A stretch of DNA of 64,000 nt, from positions 10,192,001 through 10,256,000 of the forward strand of contig NZ_NETK01000001.1 in NCBI RefSeq assembly GCF_002343915.1, given 5' to 3'. Position numbers and translations under genes: made by a program. The notes beneath the pieces were generated by a model. That model was given only the letters and a program-made list of their open reading frames with translations. It ran no database searches and was not told the origin of the DNA. Origin of the DNA: Nannocystis exedens. Its GTDB lineage: Bacteria > Myxococcota_A > Polyangia > Nannocystales > Nannocystaceae. This document shows, one piece after another, positions 61,303-64,000 of the stretch (positions within the stretch are counted from its first letter, which is position 1; every line of letters starts with the position of its first letter).

Positions 61303-62231
61303 GACGGAGACACTTTTTGCGAACCAACCTCGGGCTCGCCGCCGGCGCGGCGGCGCTAACCATGAACGACCAGGCGCGGGCCGGCGCGGCCCCGTCCCGC
61401 ACGCGGCGCACGTACCTGCTGATCCACGGCGCGTGGCACAGCTCGCTGCACTGGGCGCGCGTCGTCCGGCTGCTCAGCGCCCGGGGTCATCGCGTGGTGG
61501 CGATCGATCTGCCGGGGCACGGCCTGTCGGCCCGGTTCCCGCGCGCCTACCTCACCGGTGATCGCGCGGCGTTCGCCGCCGAGGTTTCGCCGCAGAAGGA
61601 CATCCGCCTCGACGACGGCGCCGACGTCGTGCTCGCCGCCCTGCGCGAGCTGCAGGGCGAGTCGCGGCCGATCGTCGTCGGTCACAGCATGGGCGGCACC
61701 GTCATCACGCGGGTGGGGGAGCGCGCCCCGGAGCTGGTCGGCCGGCTCGTCTACCTCAGCGCCTACTGCCCGGTGCGCCGCGGCCCGCCGAGCGCCTACG
61801 GCCAACTGCCCGAGGCGAAGCAGCTACACTTCGACGGCTTGATGCTCGGCGATCCGGCCAAAACCGGCGTCGTCCGCATCGATCCGCGCGGCGACGCCAG
61901 GTACCGCGACACCCTCCACGCGGCCTTCTACCACGACGTGCCGGCGGAAGAGTTCCTCGCCTTCGCGCTGGCGCTGACGCCCGACCTGCCGCTCGGCTAC
62001 TGGACCACCGAGGTCGGCGCGACGAAGGAGCGCTGGGGCCGGGTGCCGCGGACGTACATCCGACTCACGGAGGATCGCGCCCTGCCGATCGCGCTGCAGG
62101 ACCTCATGATCCGCGAGGCCGACGCCTGGACGCCCGACAACCGCTTCGATCGCAAGACCCTGAAGACCAGCCACTCGCCGTTCGCCTCGGCGCCCGAGGC
62201 CCTGACGGCGCTGCTCCACGAGCTGCCGTGA
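61299..62231 (+). CDS. Alpha/beta hydrolase with Tat signal
   Basis: This 310-residue exported hydrolase has a twin-arginine signal (RRRHFLRTNLGLAAGAA) ending near ARA-G. The lid-less alpha/beta hydrolase fold has the oxyanion HGAWHSS, the nucleophile elbow GHSMGG (Ser near residue 131) and a late TSHSPF supplying the His. The text resembles the EstC/PNAE-type esterases (methylketone or salicylate-esterase-like). It is coupled to the MerR regulator, so its expression is probably induced by the regulator's ligand, perhaps the substrate. A strong hairpin follows the stop. Confidence 0.92.
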   Translation: MRRRHFLRTNLGLAAGAAALTMNDQARAGAAPSRTRRTYLLIHGAWHSSLHWARVVRLLSARGHRVVAIDLPGHGLSARFPRAYLTGDRAAFAAEVSPQKDIRLDDGADVVLAALRELQGESRPIVVGHSMGGTVITRVGERAPELVGRLVYLSAYCPVRRGPPSAYGQLPEAKQLHFDGLMLGDPAKTGVVRIDPRGDARYRDTLHAAFYHDVPAEEFLAFALALTPDLPLGYWTTEVGATKERWGRVPRTYIRLTEDRALPIALQDLMIREADAWTPDNRFDRKTLKTSHSPFASAPEALTALLHELP

Positions 62232-62272
62232 GGGCGGCTGCGCCGCGCTGGCGGACACGGGCCGGAGGTGAA

Positions 62273-62306
62273 GGCGAGGCTGTCCCTCGGGACAGGCAGC
62301 CTCGCC
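62273..62306 (+). terminator. Two-part hairpin GGCGAGGC..GCCTCGCC with TGTCCC/GGGACA core
   Basis: An outer 8-bp stem (62273-62280 / 62299-62306) and an inner 6-bp stem (62281-62286 / 62289-62294) are separated by a 4-nt bulge, 41 nt after the hydrolase stop. Confidence 0.75.
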
Positions 62307-62653
62307 GTGACCCGCGCGGCTCGTGCTGTCGCCGCGCACGCGCAGCAGGTCAAGCGGGCCCGCACGCTGCCGCGACTCCCGAAGTGAGTGCCACGGAGCG
62401 CGCGACGTCGGCGACGACGAGGCCGTCGCGGAGCGCGACGATCGAGCAGAGGCCGCTCGTCGATGCGCCGTTGCACGAGCGCAGCCGAATTCGTCGGAGC
62501 CGCGCATGCGGCGGCATTCGCGGTGCTGCGAAGGACGCTGCCACGACCCCCGTGTCACGGTCACATGGCCTCGGCGTCACGGGGAGCCGGGCGCGTCTCG
62601 ACGCGTCTCACCCCTCGGGTTGGCATGCGTCTTGCTCCTCCGACTTCTCGAAC
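62307..62653. other. Gene-free region before second serpin
   Basis: About 350 nt. Open frames on both strands here have no family match. The serpin ribosome-binding site is weak, and no promoter was identified with confidence. Confidence 0.35.
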
Positions 62654-64000
62654 ATGCCGTCCATGCCACGCAACCGTTTCTCCGCCCTGCCCACTCTGGT
62701 CCTGCTCCTGGGAATGGCCGCCTGCACCACGACGAACCCGGCCGAGACCGAGGGCGCGAGTGAGACCGAGGGCACCACCGACGACCCGACGAGCACCACG
62801 ACGGGGACTGCTGGCGAAGGGAATCCACCGCCGGGCGAGGCGGTGGGCTCGGACGAGCCGCGAGAGCTGGCGCCGGATGTCACCGCGCAGGAGCTCGCCA
62901 CGCTGGCGGCCGAGGAGCGGGACTTCGCCCTCGAGCTGTTCAAGGCCCTGCCGGCCTCCGAGGGCAACCGTGCGATCTCGCCGACGAGCTTGCGGGTCGC
63001 GTTCGGCATGCTCTACGAGGGCGCGCGCACCGTCAGCGAGGCCGAGGTCGCCGACGCGCTCCACTTCACGCTCGCCAAGCCGCGCCTGCACGCGGCGATG
63101 AACCACATCGACCTCGAGCTCGCGGCGCGCGAGCTGCCGAAGTCCGGCGAGGTCGAGGGCGACGATTCGGTGCAGCTGAGGCTCGTCAATCAGATGTTCG
63201 GGCGCCTGGACATGCAGTGGCATGCGCCCTTCCTCGACGTGCTCGCCGTTCACTACGGGAGCGCCGTGCATGCGCTCGACTTCCGCGGCGATCCCGAGGG
63301 GTCGCGCGTGGCGATCAACGCATGGGTCGCAGGCGAGACCGCCGGCCGGATCGATGAGCTCTTGCCGCCGGGTTCGATCTTCTCCACGGTCACCGCCGTC
63401 CTCGTCAACGCCCTCTACCTCAAGGCGCCCTGGGAGCAGCCCTTCGAGTCCGTGGAGGAGGGGGCGAAGTTCACGCGCAACGACGCCGGCGAGGTCGAGG
63501 TGGCGATGATGCGCGGCGTGTTCGACACGACCTCCTACTTCAAGGGGGCGGGCGTCGAGGCGGCCGAACTGCCGCTGCGGGGCAGCGAGCTGTCGATGGT
63601 CTTCATCCTGCCCGAAGCGGGCACGTTCGACGCCTACGTCGAGGGCCTCGACGGCGCCGGGCTGGGCGAGGTGCTCGCCGGCCTGAGCCCGCAGAACCTC
63701 GAGCTCGGCGTCCCCCGCTTCACGTTCGCCAACGCATTCGCGCTCAGGAAGCCCCTGCAGGCGCTCGGGATGACGAACTCGTTCGAGCTCGGCGGCGGCG
63801 ACTTCTTGGGCATGTCGAACGTCGACATGGCGATCCACGACGTCTATCACAACACCTTCCTCGGCGTGGACGAGAAGGGCGTCGAGGCGGCCGCCGCCAC
63901 CGCGATCGTGCTCCAGGACACCGAGGCGAGCGGCGGCGCCGAGGTGAGCTTCACGGCCGACCGGCCGTTCCTGTTCGCGATCCGCGACCGCGGCACCGAC
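62654..64000 (+). CDS. Serpin-family lipoprotein, 3'-partial (inhibitory-type hinge)
   Basis: The frame runs 449 codons to the window edge, with only the last C-terminal residues of the fold missing. The signal peptide ends in LLGMAAC (lipidated Cys about residue 24), followed by a Thr/Glu linker and a complete serpin core. The reactive-centre hinge reads DEKGVEAAAATA, the Ala-rich pattern of inhibitory serpins, so it should trap a protease by loop insertion. The scissile bond lies in the following VLQDTEASGG region, and P1 cannot be fixed exactly. The ATG at 62663 is an alternative start. It contrasts with the Pro-containing hinge of the serpin at 7476. Confidence 0.95.
   Translation, partial: MPSMPRNRFSALPTLVLLLGMAACTTTNPAETEGASETEGTTDDPTSTTTGTAGEGNPPPGEAVGSDEPRELAPDVTAQELATLAAEERDFALELFKALPASEGNRAISPTSLRVAFGMLYEGARTVSEAEVADALHFTLAKPRLHAAMNHIDLELAARELPKSGEVEGDDSVQLRLVNQMFGRLDMQWHAPFLDVLAVHYGSAVHALDFRGDPEGSRVAINAWVAGETAGRIDELLPPGSIFSTVTAVLVNALYLKAPWEQPFESVEEGAKFTRNDAGEVEVAMMRGVFDTTSYFKGAGVEAAELPLRGSELSMVFILPEAGTFDAYVEGLDGAGLGEVLAGLSPQNLELGVPRFTFANAFALRKPLQALGMTNSFELGGGDFLGMSNVDMAIHDVYHNTFLGVDEKGVEAAAATAIVLQDTEASGGAEVSFTADRPFLFAIRDRGTD

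Overview
This is a very GC-rich chromosomal window, about 70% or more G+C judging by third-position bias, from a myxobacterium. It looks most like the Nannocystaceae (Nannocystis-type). That inference rests on the gene content: many lipoproteins with Thr/Ser/Asp-rich linkers after the lipobox, MopE/SBBP and DUF4215 Cys-rich repeat proteins, 'repeat-companion' TIGR02996 leucine-rich-repeat proteins, an FHA protein, giant TPR proteins, a sigma factor fused to a membrane/TPR tail, and two serpins. No rRNA, tRNA, CRISPR array, transposase or integrase was seen. The window reads as ordinary chromosome with decaying genes and expanding short repeats, not as a mobile island.

Layout. 1-5.2 kb: an uncharacterised protein, a VAO-type FAD oxidoreductase, a small lipoprotein and a 5'-truncated metallophosphoesterase. 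5.3-11.1 kb (minus strand): lipoproteins comprising an SBBP-repeat protein, a serpin, an 'HTHTVTL'-type protein and a Cys-rich protein. 11.2-15.7 kb (plus): a frameshifted membrane sulfatase, a decayed M23 peptidase and a serine beta-lactamase-family lipoprotein. 15.8-19.7 kb (minus): a propeller lipoprotein, a membrane protein and a SEDS (FtsW/RodA) protein. 19.9-22.5 kb: a TPR-like envelope protein and S-formylglutathione hydrolase. 22.7-34.1 kb (minus): a Coq4-like protein and an operon with two giant TPR proteins. 34.2-38.7 kb (plus): a HEAT-repeat protein translationally coupled to a phosphoesterase. 38.7-48.1 kb: an LRR pseudogene, a tyrosine phosphatase, an MBL-fold hydrolase with a YeeE-like remnant, an SMP-30-type protein, a barrel protein, a DUF4215 protein and an FHA protein. 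48.6-56.5 kb: lipoproteins, a broken sigma-factor gene with its partner, an LRR protein, a thioredoxin-like lipoprotein and a cytochrome P450. 56.9-64 kb: a Zn-ribbon lipoprotein, a histidine phosphatase, gamma-glutamyltransferase, a MerR/hydrolase operon and a second serpin cut by the window edge.

The most unusual feature is not a gene. The intergenic spaces carry a dispersed family of short dyads built from GGACATG/CATGTCC or TGTCC/GGACA. Nearly all lie just after stop codons or between convergent genes, and several form 7-11 bp perfect stems. They look like a lineage-specific terminator family. In places they have expanded into tandem arrays, and related dyads also occur inside reading frames. 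A second theme is gene decay: frameshifts in G/C runs of repeats, two apparent TGG-to-TAG nonsense changes and one internal deletion. Some of the homopolymer shifts may be assembly errors.
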